The notes beneath the pieces were generated by a model. That model searched no databases. It was not told the origin of the DNA and saw only the letters and a list, made by a program, of their open reading frames with translations. A stretch of DNA of 64,000 nucleotides from Ignavibacteriales bacterium (GTDB lineage: Bacteria; Bacteroidota; Ignavibacteria; Ignavibacteriales; Ignavibacteriaceae), in contig CP065001.1 of assembly GCA_016700155.1 (NCBI GenBank), positions 310,001 to 374,000 of the forward strand, written 5' to 3'. Shown piece after piece: positions 1-8,690 of the stretch (position 1 is its first letter; the number at the start of each line of letters is the position of its first letter). A program made the position numbers and the translations under genes.

Positions 1-2
1 AT

Positions 3-1478
3 CCAATTGGAACATTTATTCTTTGGAAAACAAAGGAAGCATTACGAACGATCAAGAATCTCGGTAAAATTAATTTGCCTGCGACACCCCACGGTGAATT
101 TATACAGTATGTTCTTGATGGACAACAACGATTGACTACACTTTACTGCTGTATTAAGGGTTTAGTAATTCAAAGAAATGGAGTATCAGATGACTTCTCA
201 GAATTATATGTTGACTTATTAGCTGAAGAAGATGAAGATATACTAATTATTGACATTTCTGAAAAAGAGCCGTCAAACATTATCAAATTATGTGATTTAA
301 TGAATAAAGGTATAAAGTATTTCGCTAATAACTATGAAAAACATTATGAAAAAATTGATAGATATAAAACCCGGTTACAGTCTTATTCATTCTCAATCGT
401 TTTGATACGCGATGCACCGATTGATGTAGCAACTGAAATATTCACAAGGATTAATGTAACCGGTCAACCACTATCCGTCTTTGAAATAATGGTCGCCAAA
501 ACATTTGATCCTAAGAAAAAATTTGATTTGGCAGAAAAGTTTGATGAATTAATTGAGAGATTAGAAATAGTTGATTATGAGACAATTTCGAATGCTACCA
601 TTCTTCAAACTGTTTCTGTTTTGTTGGTCAAGGAGTGTTCTAAAAAACATATTTTAAAATTGGACAAAGACAAATTCATTAATATTTGGGAAAAAGCTAT
701 TGATGCGATAGAACAATCAGTAGAATATTTTAGAAATTACTATCGAATACCTGTATCAAAACTCTTACCTTACAATGCAATGTTAATTCCGTTCAGCTAT
801 TTTTTCTTCAAGCATAAAAACAGACCAATTGGGAGAAAACAAAAATATTTAGAAGATTTTTTTTGGCGCACTAGCCTTACTTCTAGATACTCAAGCAGTT
901 TGGAAAGTCGAGTTGCACAAGACATTAAAAGGATAGATAAAATTCTTTCTGACAAGTTGCCCAAGTATGATTATTCTGTCGACATATCTCCTGAATTTAT
1001 CGAGACAAATGGCTGGTTTAGTGCCTCTGCTGCATATATCAAAGCTATTTTATGTCTCTTGGCTCATCACGAGCCAAAATCATTTGTGGATAATTCTATT
1101 GTTAGGTTAAGTAACGATTGGTTAAAACAAGCCAACAGTAAAAACTATCATCATTTTTTTCCAAAATCATATTTAAAAACTAATGGTGAAGACTATCGTT
1201 ACATAAACCATATTGCTAATATTACTTTAGTTGATGATTTCTTAAATAAAAATGTAATTCGAGCAAAAAGCCCAGCACAGTATATGAAATCGTTTAAAGA
1301 TAAAAATCCAGATTTGGCAGAATCAATGCAATCTCATTTAATTGATATTGATTCTTTTGGCATCTGGGAAAATGATTATGATACATTCTTCAGAAAGAGA
1401 ATTAATGCTTTTTCAAAAGAATTAAAAAAGAGAATAATCATTCAATCAATTGATAGAAAATCATCAATAAGAGAATAG
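3..1478 (+). CDS. DUF262/DUF1524 protein (GmrSD-like), 5'-truncated
   Basis: The reading frame is open from base 3, so the gene begins upstream of the window; the TTG at 75 is not a credible start because the family's N-terminal strand lies before it. The DGQQRLTT motif of DUF262 (ParB/Srx-like NTP-binding fold) is encoded at 118-141. Near the C-terminus, NYHHFFPKS at about 1143-1169 followed by the NKN..RAKSP segment matches the DUF1524 HNH-type nuclease motif, with paired His codons at 1149-1154. DUF262-DUF1524 proteins include the type IV, modification-dependent endonuclease GmrSD. A role in cutting modified foreign DNA is inferred from this and from the restriction-modification pair 100 bp downstream. 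The N-terminus cannot be assessed. Confidence 0.8.
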   Translation, partial: PIGTFILWKTKEALRTIKNLGKINLPATPHGEFIQYVLDGQQRLTTLYCCIKGLVIQRNGVSDDFSELYVDLLAEEDEDILIIDISEKEPSNIIKLCDLMNKGIKYFANNYEKHYEKIDRYKTRLQSYSFSIVLIRDAPIDVATEIFTRINVTGQPLSVFEIMVAKTFDPKKKFDLAEKFDELIERLEIVDYETISNATILQTVSVLLVKECSKKHILKLDKDKFINIWEKAIDAIEQSVEYFRNYYRIPVSKLLPYNAMLIPFSYFFFKHKNRPIGRKQKYLEDFFWRTSLTSRYSSSLESRVAQDIKRIDKILSDKLPKYDYSVDISPEFIETNGWFSASAAYIKAILCLLAHHEPKSFVDNSIVRLSNDWLKQANSKNYHHFFPKSYLKTNGEDYRYINHIANITLVDDFLNKNVIRAKSPAQYMKSFKDKNPDLAESMQSHLIDIDSFGIWENDYDTFFRKRINAFSKELKKRIIIQSIDRKSSIRE

Positions 1479-1576
1479 TGCAAAATCACAAGAGCAAAAA
1501 ATAATTTCTTTCATTCTGATAAAGAAGTTTCTACTGTACAAAATCATTACTTTTCTTTATTAAAATTGAGGTATTA

Positions 1577-2437
1577 ATGCTGTGGACTAATGAAATTGAA
1601 AGGCAATTTTTTATTGAAGCTTTGCGCAACTTTGCAGCTCCAGAACAATTATTTTATAACTTACAAGGTGTAAATTATGCTTATGTTCCCAGAGGAATTA
1701 ATGGAGAAGGCCAGACACTTCAATCAAGGAATTCATTAATTGGCCAATTTACTGAAAGGTGGACAAGAAATTTATTAGACCCAATTGCAAGAGCATCTGA
1801 CTTATATGCTGTGAATGGAGTAATTTGTGAGGAAATTGGGTTGCCAAATCGCTCCTCAGCGGATTTAGCTTTTTGTACCACAAATAGTGTTAACCAGACA
1901 GCAAATAATGTTAAAATCATTTTTGAAATAAAAATGAGTGTCGTTTCAAATTATAGATACTTAGGTCAGGAAAATGTGGAATTTGTTGGAGATTATAAAT
2001 CACATAAAGGAAATCCAGCTTTATTACGTTCTGATTCAATGTTAAAAGCAATAGGTAAAGCAATTAACATTCGTGTTTCTGGTGCTGCTTCGACAAAGAT
2101 TCCTATTGTAATTTTAGGCAACAGTCCAATTACAGATAGTTACATTCACAAGGTTGATTACCTAAAAACTGCTGGCGTGATACAAGGTTTTTTATCGCTC
2201 AATCCGACTCCTACCAATACGACATATGTAAGCAATACTCCTAATTCTGGTTTTAGAACAATCGAAACTGTTGAAATATTGAGAGAATACATAGTCAATT
2301 TATTGAATCAAGACATTAATTACTTTTCATCCATGGTATCTAAGAGAAGACTTGGTGAAATAATAACTATAGCTAGTCGTGAAGGCACTGATGTTGGAAA
2401 AGCTGAAAGATTTTTAGAATTAATAAGAGAACAATGA
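1577..2437 (+). CDS. Type II restriction endonuclease, PD-(D/E)xK type (putative)
   Basis: This 286-residue protein contains a PD-(D/E)xK-like core: D96 in the SSADLAF strand, then E117-I-K119 in the IIFEIKM strand. It has no signal peptide or membrane segment. The stop overlaps the start of the DNA methyltransferase (ATGA at 2434-2437), so the two are translationally coupled, as is usual for a restriction enzyme and its cognate methylase. The recognition site cannot be read from the sequence. Assignment as the endonuclease rests on the nuclease core plus gene order; I do not recognise a named subfamily. Confidence 0.72.
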   Translation: MLWTNEIERQFFIEALRNFAAPEQLFYNLQGVNYAYVPRGINGEGQTLQSRNSLIGQFTERWTRNLLDPIARASDLYAVNGVICEEIGLPNRSSADLAFCTTNSVNQTANNVKIIFEIKMSVVSNYRYLGQENVEFVGDYKSHKGNPALLRSDSMLKAIGKAINIRVSGAASTKIPIVILGNSPITDSYIHKVDYLKTAGVIQGFLSLNPTPTNTTYVSNTPNSGFRTIETVEILREYIVNLLNQDINYFSSMVSKRRLGEIITIASREGTDVGKAERFLELIREQ

Positions 2438-3342
2438 AAAAGCGAGAAGGCACAAAAACAAGTTCATTTGGCACAAACGGTAGAATCAATCATGATTCTT
2501 CTAAATTTTATGATTCGAAATTATATAAAGAATTGAAGAGTGAAGAGAGATTAGTTGATTCTCAAAATTTGCTTCCTGTTGAATTAGTTAATACAATTAT
2601 TCTAGGTTCCTGTGAAAATATGTCAATGATTCCTGCTAATTCAATTCATCTTATGATAACTTCTCCACCATATAATGTATCTAAAGATTATGATGAGGAT
2701 TTATCTTTAGAAGAATATTTAGGTTTATTAAAAAATGCATTTACTGAAACCTATCGCGTCTTAGTGAATGGTGGTCGTGCGTGTATTAATGTAGCTAATC
2801 TAGGTAGAAAACCATATATCCCCTTATCAGATTATGTCTCAAAGATTATGATCGATATTGGGTACAAAATGAGAGGAGAAATTATTTGGAATAAAGCTGC
2901 AAGCGCTAGTCCATCCACAGCTTGGGGGAGTTGGCAATCCGCTTCAAACCCAACCCTTCGTGATATTCACGAATATATTCTGATTTTTTCAAAAGGAGAT
3001 TATAAAAGGACTAGAAAAAAAGAAGAAATGCACAATAAAATAAATACCATTACTAAAGAACAATTTATGGAATGGACAAAGTCTATTTGGACAATGAATG
3101 CAGAAAGCGCCAGAAGAATTGGACACCCAGCTCCATTTCCCGAAGAGTTACCTTTTAGGTTAATTCAATTATTCTCTTTTAAAAATGATATTATATTAGA
3201 CCCTTTTATGGGGAGCGGAACAACTGCTATCGCATCTTTGAAATCGGAAAGAAAATATATCGGCTTCGATACAGATGACGCATACATAAAATTAGCCGAA
3301 AAAAGAATTGATTCCTTAAAATCCCAATTGAAATTATTTTAA
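2434..3342 (+). CDS. DNA methyltransferase, beta class (probable m4C)
   Basis: This 302-residue SAM-dependent DNA methyltransferase has catalytic motif IV TSPPYN (SPPY at residues 77-80) before the SAM-binding motif DPFMGSGTT (256-264), the beta-class order. SPPY is more usual for N4-cytosine than N6-adenine methylases. The region between (about 100-240) should hold the target-recognition part. It protects host DNA from the endonuclease encoded just upstream, to which it is coupled by an ATGA overlap. A cassette-type repeat starts 20 bp after its stop, so the whole defence pair abuts the first repeat tract of the window. Confidence 0.9.
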   Translation: MKKREGTKTSSFGTNGRINHDSSKFYDSKLYKELKSEERLVDSQNLLPVELVNTIILGSCENMSMIPANSIHLMITSPPYNVSKDYDEDLSLEEYLGLLKNAFTETYRVLVNGGRACINVANLGRKPYIPLSDYVSKIMIDIGYKMRGEIIWNKAASASPSTAWGSWQSASNPTLRDIHEYILIFSKGDYKRTRKKEEMHNKINTITKEQFMEWTKSIWTMNAESARRIGHPAPFPEELPFRLIQLFSFKNDIILDPFMGSGTTAIASLKSERKYIGFDTDDAYIKLAEKRIDSLKSQLKLF

Positions 3343-3362
3343 TAATTTTTAAAAGAGTCCCA

Positions 3363-3530
3363 CATAACCGCTTTAATCCATCAAAGACGGACAATTAAGC
3401 AAACGGACAATACCATGAATAAAGTTCGGGTAGATCTATTAAAAAGTAACATTGGTGAAATAAACACTCAGGAAATATTTTAAATCATCATAAACACTGT
3501 GTGGTGTTTTAACAACTTGTCCCGACTATT
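3363..3530 (+). repeat. Cassette-type repeat (attC-like), copy 1
   Basis: This starts with CATAACC then CTTTAATCC and a short hairpin (ATCAAAGACGGA), and ends with TAAACACTGTGTGGTGTTTTAAC near 3490-3513 (split here as two words: TAAACACTGTG and TGGTGTTTTAAC). The same words in the same order occur in the spacers of the two cassette arrays. No gene is seen inside it. Confidence 0.6.
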
Positions 3531-3631
3531 CGGTATAACATCATTAATCCGTTAAAACCGGACAAGTAAATAAACAAAAAAATAATTATCGGTTTCGAAT
3601 CAGTTAAGTAGCGTTCTTAAGGATAAATAAT
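3531..3631 (+). repeat. Cassette-type repeat (attC-like), 5' half, copy 2
   Basis: GTATAAC at 3533-3539 is followed by ATTAATCCG and GGACAAGTAAATAAAC, matching the 5' half of the array repeats. It runs into the leader of higA without the usual CGGCGTTGTGG 3' half, so it is partial. Confidence 0.5.
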
Positions 3632-3934
3632 ATGAATAAAAAAATAGAACCAATACATCCAGGTGAAATACTGCTTGAAGAATTTTTAATTCCAATGGAA
3701 ATCAGTCAGTACAGATTAGCACAAGATATAAATGTTCCTGCCAGGAGAATAAACGAAATCGTTCTTGGTAAAAGAGCAATAACAGCAGATACAGCCTTAA
3801 GACTATCGGAATACTTTGGCTTGTCAGAAAAATTTTGGCTGAACCTGCAGATGAGGTATAATTTAGAAATAGAAAAAGACAAACTAAAAGACAGACTAAA
3901 AAGTGAAGTAAAGAGATTATCAAAAGTCAGTTAA
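3632..3934 (+). CDS. higA: HigA-family antitoxin (orphan)
   Basis: This 100-residue XRE-type helix-turn-helix protein begins with the HigA signature (HPGEILLEEFLIPMEIS, residues 9-25), followed by the HTH around residues 27-66 (YRLAQDINVPARRINEIVLGKR). HigA neutralises the ribosome-dependent mRNA nuclease HigB and represses the operon. No higB-like reading frame lies upstream: the 289 bp before it hold only cassette-type repeats. Repeats flank the gene on both sides, so it may be a solitary cassette whose toxin is elsewhere or lost. Toxin-antitoxin genes are common cassette cargo in large integrons. Confidence 0.85.
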   Translation: MNKKIEPIHPGEILLEEFLIPMEISQYRLAQDINVPARRINEIVLGKRAITADTALRLSEYFGLSEKFWLNLQMRYNLEIEKDKLKDRLKSEVKRLSKVS

Positions 3935-3937
3935 ATC

Positions 3938-4050
3938 GGTTTAACATCTTTAGTTCCCCTAATACGGACAGGTAAGTAAACATTCCCGCCAAAGACGGGT
4001 AAACAATATCGTATAAAGAAATAAAATAACTCTGACCAACCCACTCCCCC
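3938..4050 (+). repeat. Cassette-type repeat (attC-like), copy 3
   Basis: GGTTTAACATCTTTAG at 3938-3953 follows the higA stop closely. It is followed by GGACAGGTAAGTAAAC, the hairpin CCCGCCAAAGACGGG and GTAAACAATA, all words of the array repeat. The 3' half is absent, replaced by unrelated C-rich sequence before the inverted-repeat element. Confidence 0.55.
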
Positions 4051-4093
4051 CGAAAATGTTTGCAGATTTAGCATCGATAGCTGTACAATTCTT

Positions 4094-4228
4094 AGTAGTG
4101 TCCTAATTTCACAATTAGTCATCCCGATGGCATTGCCATTCGGGATCTACTTAATTGAAAAGATTCTGAAATGAATTCAGAATGACAGATTGGTTATTTG
4201 AAGCTATAAGTGAAATTAGGGCACGACT
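4094..4228. mobile_element. MITE-like element with 19 bp terminal inverted repeats
   Basis: The left end, 4094-4112 (AGTAGTGTCCTAATTTCAC), and the right end, 4210-4228, are inverted copies matching at 17 of 19 positions. The 135 bp element has no reading frame of note. Its interior is mostly a REP-like double palindrome (4118-4186) that recurs at 43378. No target-site duplication was obvious. It could be a non-autonomous insertion element or a palindrome cluster that landed within one. Confidence 0.5.
4118..4186. repeat. REP-like double palindrome, copy 1
   Basis: Two adjacent hairpins: CCCGA...TCGGG (4123-4144) and GATTCTGAAATGAATTCAG (4162-4180), bounded by GTCAT and ATGAC. The same architecture is at 43378-43436 with different stem bases in the first hairpin. 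Confidence 0.6.
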
Positions 4229-4283
4229 CTATTCTTAATGATGTTAGAGAATAAGACTTAATTGGTTATATTAAATTGTATTT

Positions 4284-5435
4284 ATGAAAACCAAAACAAA
4301 ATTATCGCTCGTTGTTATTCCTCTTTTTTCTATTTTATTTTTAGGGTGGGGGAGTGTTGGTCACCGGATAATAAATCAAAGAACTATCCTGTCTGTAACA
4401 CCGCAAATGACTTTCTGGGAAAGCTGGTCTGATTCATTAGCCGCACACGGTTCTGATGCTGATTACAGAAAATCAACCGATCCGACTGAGGCACCAAAGC
4501 ACTATATAGATATTGATAATTACCCGGAATTTGTATCGACCGGCAGAATCTCTCAAAACTTTGATTCTTTAGTTGCATTGCACGGCTATTCATTCGTTAT
4601 GGATCAGGGAACTTTGCCATGGGCTGTTTTGCAAACGACGGCTACACTTCAGAATTATTTCCAGAATAATGATTTCAGTAATGCTATGCTTACCGCAGCC
4701 GACCTTGGTCATTACATCGGTGATATGCATATGCCGCTTCACCTTACAAGGAATTACAACGGTCAATATACGGGGCAGAGCGGAGTGCACAGCAGGTATG
4801 AGTCCGATATGATAAACCGGTACAGCAACCAGATTTCGTACGCAGGCGATAGTGTTTTTTACATTACTGACATTTCTGAATTTGTTTTTGAAACTGTTTA
4901 TGAAAATTATCTTTATGTCGATTCGGTTTTAAGATGTGACAGTATTGCAAAAGCTTTTGCGGGTAATACAAACAGCACAACTTACTATCTGAAACTCTGG
5001 GAACTGAGCAAAGAGTTTACAACAAAACTTTTTAAAAATGCCTCTTTCAAATTAACGTGCCTGATTTATACAGCATGGATAAACGCCGGCAGCCCTGTTT
5101 TTGTTGAAGATGAATCAATTGTTGTAACTGATTTTAGATTATCACAGAATTATCCTAATCCGTTTAATCCATCAACAACAATTCAATACGCAATACCAAA
5201 CGTAGAGACGAGGCACGCTTCGTCTCTGCACGTGATGTTACAAGTCTATGATATATTGGGTAACGAAATAACAACATTGGTAAACGAAGAAAAACCCGCA
5301 GGCACTTATGTGATTAATTTTAATGCTGCTAATCTTAACAGCGGTGTTTATTTCTACAGGTTACAGGCAGGTTCTCCTTCGTCAGGCTCAGGACAGGGAT
5401 TTATTGAAACAAGAAAAATGATTCTATTAAAATAA
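4284..5435 (+). CDS. S1/P1-type zinc nuclease with T9SS sorting domain
   Basis: This 383-residue exported protein has a signal peptide (1-21) that ends exactly before W22-G-S-V-G-H27. In S1/P1 nucleases the mature N-terminal Trp (W1) and H6 bind zinc, and W22/H27 would become W1/H6. Other zinc-ligand motifs are HYIDID (73-78), H143-xxx-D147 with H149 and H153 in the LGHYIGDMHMPLH segment, and H169-xxx-E173. The family cleaves single-stranded nucleic acids or 3'-nucleotides. Residues 284-383 form a T9SS sorting domain, so the enzyme is probably surface-bound or released. The domain carries an in-frame palindrome (5202-5234) and a second short insertion (PSSGSGQG) before FIETRKM. Confidence 0.85.
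   Translation: MKTKTKLSLVVIPLFSILFLGWGSVGHRIINQRTILSVTPQMTFWESWSDSLAAHGSDADYRKSTDPTEAPKHYIDIDNYPEFVSTGRISQNFDSLVALHGYSFVMDQGTLPWAVLQTTATLQNYFQNNDFSNAMLTAADLGHYIGDMHMPLHLTRNYNGQYTGQSGVHSRYESDMINRYSNQISYAGDSVFYITDISEFVFETVYENYLYVDSVLRCDSIAKAFAGNTNSTTYYLKLWELSKEFTTKLFKNASFKLTCLIYTAWINAGSPVFVEDESIVVTDFRLSQNYPNPFNPSTTIQYAIPNVETRHASSLHVMLQVYDILGNEITTLVNEEKPAGTYVINFNAANLNSGVYFYRLQAGSPSSGSGQGFIETRKMILLK
5202..5234. repeat. In-frame palindromic insert in sorting domain, copy 1
   Basis: A 33 bp unit, GTAGAGACGAGGC-AC-GCTTCGTCTCTGC plus CACGTG-like end, with inverted arms differing at one position. It encodes VETRHASSLHV inside the T9SS domain and recurs at 13247, 39809 and 63748. Confidence 0.8.
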
Positions 5436-5574
5436 ACTCCGATATTTTATATTAGAAATAATTCACAATCAAAATAATGTGAATATAACTCACTGCTCCT
5501 GATATCTTGCATTTTCAATGCAAAGTAGTAATATTTATTCCAGCCTCTTATAATAGTCTTAAACGGAAAACCAA

Positions 5575-8500
5575 ATGCGAATTTTAACAGGATATCTTTT
5601 TGTACTGCTGTGCGTAACCGGTTTAAAAACTTCACTGCCGCAGCAGGATTACGTCCTTGCAGATACTTCGGAAGCGCAAAAGTATTTTAATCACGGTAAA
5701 ACTTTTTTGGAAACCGCAAAGTACGACAGCGCTCTTCTTTCATTTGAAAGATCAAATATTATTTACAGTTCATTAGCTGAAAAGTTTGATAATCAATCCC
5801 TCTGGAAGAGTTCTGTGAACAGTCTTAACAGGATAGGGCGGACATTAATTGCTCTTGGTAAAATTGATTCATCTTACAAACTATTAAACAATACACTGAA
5901 TCTTTCTATTAATAAAACAGGTAATAAAAGTGCGGAGACAGCAGATTCATATTTTTATCTCGGCAATGCCTGCTGGTACAATGGTAATTATGATGAATCA
6001 CTTTCCAATTATAACACAGCACTTGCGATCAGAATTTCGTTATCCGGTGAAGAAAATATTGAAGTCGCAGATATTTATAACGGCATCGGGATAGTTTATG
6101 CTGAGAAAGCAGATCATGATAAAGCGGTTGAATACTTTCAAAGATCACTCGATCTGAAAATAAAAATATTCGGGGAGGATAATCCTTTAGTTGCAATAGC
6201 GTACAACAATCTTGGCAATATTTATAAAGACCGTGAGGATCTGGATAAGGCGATTCAGCTGCATGAAAAAGCTCTCGACATCCGGTTACGTCTCCTGAAA
6301 GAAAATCATCCGCACATTGCTTCAAGTTACAGTAATCTTGGACTCGTTTACTATAAACAAGGCGATTATAACAAAGCTGTTGACGTGCATCAAAAAGCAC
6401 TTAGTATAAGATTAAAACAGCTTGGGGAAAAACATCTTCAGGTTGCATCAAGCTGCAATAATCTTGGACTAGCTTACTGGAAACTGAATTTACTTGACAG
6501 CGCGCTGGTTCATCATCAGAAATCATTAATGATAAGGCAGCAGATATTAGGTGAAGAACATAATGATGTAGCAAAAAGTTATATGAATATTGGTCTGGTG
6601 TATTTTGAAAAAGGAGAAGATGAAAAAGCACTTGAGCAATACAATAAAGGACTTCAGATAAATCTTAATCTTCTGGGCGATAAACATTTCGAAGTGTCTC
6701 ATCTCTATCAGAATATGACAGAAGTTTACATGCGAAGAAAAGATTTTAACACTGCTCTTAGTTATTGTCAAAAAACTATTTCTTCACTTATCCCAGAATA
6801 TGAAGATTCAACTATTTCAGGGACACTTCCGCTGGATAATATTATTTCTGAAACTGATTTATTGAACGCGCTCAAAACAAAGGCTATGATAGTTTCCTCC
6901 CTGATCGCGGGGGACAGCAAAGCAAATTATGCGGATGTTTTATCAATTTATAATTCCGCGGATAAACTGATTGAAAAAATACGGACGGGCTACAGGAATG
7001 AAGGTTCAAAATTATTTCTCGGTGAAAAAGCATCAGTCATTTATGACCGCGCAATTCAAACATGTATTAATTTATTTGAAAGCACCAGAGATGATAGTTA
7101 TAAAAACAAAGCATTTTATTTTGCTGAGCGGAGTAAGGCTGTTGTACTTTATGAACAGTTAGCCGAATCAAAAGCAAAACAATTTGGTAAACTTCCTTCA
7201 AATATAGTTGAAGAAGAAAAACGATTAAAAGTAAGTCTGGCGTTTTATGACTCACAGTTGCAGAACGAAATATTAAAGAAGAATAAATCTGATGCACAAA
7301 AAATAAATGGATACAGGGATTCACTGTTCAGCTTATCGAATGATTATGAGAAGTTTGTTGCAAAACTTGAAAAAGACTTCCCTGAATACTACAGGCTTAA
7401 ATATGATTCCAGAACTCCCGGTGTGAATGAACTTCAGAATAAATTAAATGACGCTACAACCGTTGTTCAGTATTTCACCGGAGAAAAATCGATTTACATT
7501 TTTGTAATATCACAAAATAGTTATGATGTTCTGTCAGTAAACAAACCCGAAAATTTTTCTGAACTCATAAAGAATTTTTATTCATCGATTGTAAAAGCCG
7601 AGACTCAAAAATATTTATCATCGGCAGAAGCGCTTAGCGGGTTGTTGATTTATCCCATTAAAGAAAAAATAATTAACGCTGAACGAATAGTTTTTGTGCC
7701 GCACGATATTCTGTACAAAATTCCTTTTGAGGCTTTATTCGGAAACAGTTATTCCGCTAAGTCAAACAACCAGGTTGATTATTCTGAGTTACCTTACCTT
7801 GTTAAAATTTTTGATATTCAGTATCAGAATTCAGCAGCACTATATCTGAACAGTTTGGAAGCTGACAGAAAGTCAAATGATAAAAACTTTATTGGATTCG
7901 CCCCGGTTTTTTCAAAAACAGGGAAGAACGGATATACAATCAACAATGTGAACATCGCTTCGGTATCATCATTGCCTGCAGAAGTTTTACGTTCGGTTTC
8001 CGCTGATGGAAAAAATTATGATGAACTTAAATACAGTGAGTGGGAAGTAAAATCGGCTTTGGAAATTTTAGCATCAAAGACTCTTGCAAAGCAATCGGCA
8101 GGATTGTTTTATGAGGATGCGAGCGAGACCTCTTTTAAAACTAATGTAAGCCGGTATGATATAATTCATATCGCATCTCATAGTTTTATTAATGATGAAC
8201 ATCCTGAATTGTCGGGAATAGTGTTTGCTAAGCAGGATGAAATCTTCAGCACTGATGACGGAATATTATATTCGAATGAAGCCTATAATCTTGAACTGAA
8301 TGCTGACCTTGTTGTGTTAAGCAGTTGTGAAAGCGGAATAGGTAAACTTGTTAAAGGGGAAGGACTGATGGCGTTAACACGCGGTTTTATTTATTCAGGT
8401 GCAGACAATATTATTTTTTCACTTTGGAAAATTCCGGATAAACACACAAGCGAATTGATGGTAGAATTTTATAAACAAGTTGCAGAGAATAAGAATTATT

Positions 8501-8601
8501 CTGAATCACTTAGGCATGCAAAGCTGAACCTGATAAAAGATAACTTAACAGCAAGACCAAGATCCTGGGCAGGGTTTGTTCTGATTGGCGGAAATAACTG
8601 A
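5575..8601 (+). CDS. TPR-CHAT protease, exported
   Basis: This is a 1008-residue protein. The N-terminus (1-22) looks like a signal peptide. About nine tetratricopeptide repeats of the kinesin-light-chain type, about 42 residues each, fill residues 30-400. A helical linker follows to about 630, then a C-terminal CHAT (caspase-like) peptidase domain. The expected dyad is present: H870 in HIASHS and C918 in LSSCESG, followed by the GEGLMALTRGF and WAGFVLIG motifs. CHAT domains are cysteine proteases; TPRs usually bind the regulator or substrate. Downstream and convergent lies an anti-sigma/ECF sigma pair with a periplasmic anti-sigma tail, a plausible substrate, although the link is inferred. 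No Cas7-11-like gene is present, so this is not a type III-E Craspase locus. Confidence 0.88.
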   Translation: MRILTGYLFVLLCVTGLKTSLPQQDYVLADTSEAQKYFNHGKTFLETAKYDSALLSFERSNIIYSSLAEKFDNQSLWKSSVNSLNRIGRTLIALGKIDSSYKLLNNTLNLSINKTGNKSAETADSYFYLGNACWYNGNYDESLSNYNTALAIRISLSGEENIEVADIYNGIGIVYAEKADHDKAVEYFQRSLDLKIKIFGEDNPLVAIAYNNLGNIYKDREDLDKAIQLHEKALDIRLRLLKENHPHIASSYSNLGLVYYKQGDYNKAVDVHQKALSIRLKQLGEKHLQVASSCNNLGLAYWKLNLLDSALVHHQKSLMIRQQILGEEHNDVAKSYMNIGLVYFEKGEDEKALEQYNKGLQINLNLLGDKHFEVSHLYQNMTEVYMRRKDFNTALSYCQKTISSLIPEYEDSTISGTLPLDNIISETDLLNALKTKAMIVSSLIAGDSKANYADVLSIYNSADKLIEKIRTGYRNEGSKLFLGEKASVIYDRAIQTCINLFESTRDDSYKNKAFYFAERSKAVVLYEQLAESKAKQFGKLPSNIVEEEKRLKVSLAFYDSQLQNEILKKNKSDAQKINGYRDSLFSLSNDYEKFVAKLEKDFPEYYRLKYDSRTPGVNELQNKLNDATTVVQYFTGEKSIYIFVISQNSYDVLSVNKPENFSELIKNFYSSIVKAETQKYLSSAEALSGLLIYPIKEKIINAERIVFVPHDILYKIPFEALFGNSYSAKSNNQVDYSELPYLVKIFDIQYQNSAALYLNSLEADRKSNDKNFIGFAPVFSKTGKNGYTINNVNIASVSSLPAEVLRSVSADGKNYDELKYSEWEVKSALEILASKTLAKQSAGLFYEDASETSFKTNVSRYDIIHIASHSFINDEHPELSGIVFAKQDEIFSTDDGILYSNEAYNLELNADLVVLSSCESGIGKLVKGEGLMALTRGFIYSGADNIIFSLWKIPDKHTSELMVEFYKQVAENKNYSESLRHAKLNLIKDNLTARPRSWAGFVLIGGNN

Positions 8602-8611
8602 GAGGAAATAG

Positions 8612-8690
8612 AACACAGATGACACAGACAATTTTGATGCGCACTGATTAAGATCAGTTTAAATCTGTTCTATCTGTTAAATCAGTGTGC
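8612..8690. terminator. Possible bidirectional terminator region between convergent genes
   Basis: CACTGATT ... AATCAGTG (8642-8685) can pair between the convergent CHAT and anti-sigma genes. The tract also contains ACACAGATGACACAGA, a word typical of dispersed intergenic repeats. The hairpin loop is long, so a terminator role is uncertain. Confidence 0.3.

Noticed and set aside
3343..3631. higB toxin gene before higA
   Set aside because: No reading frame with RelE/HigB-like features in this interval on either strand.
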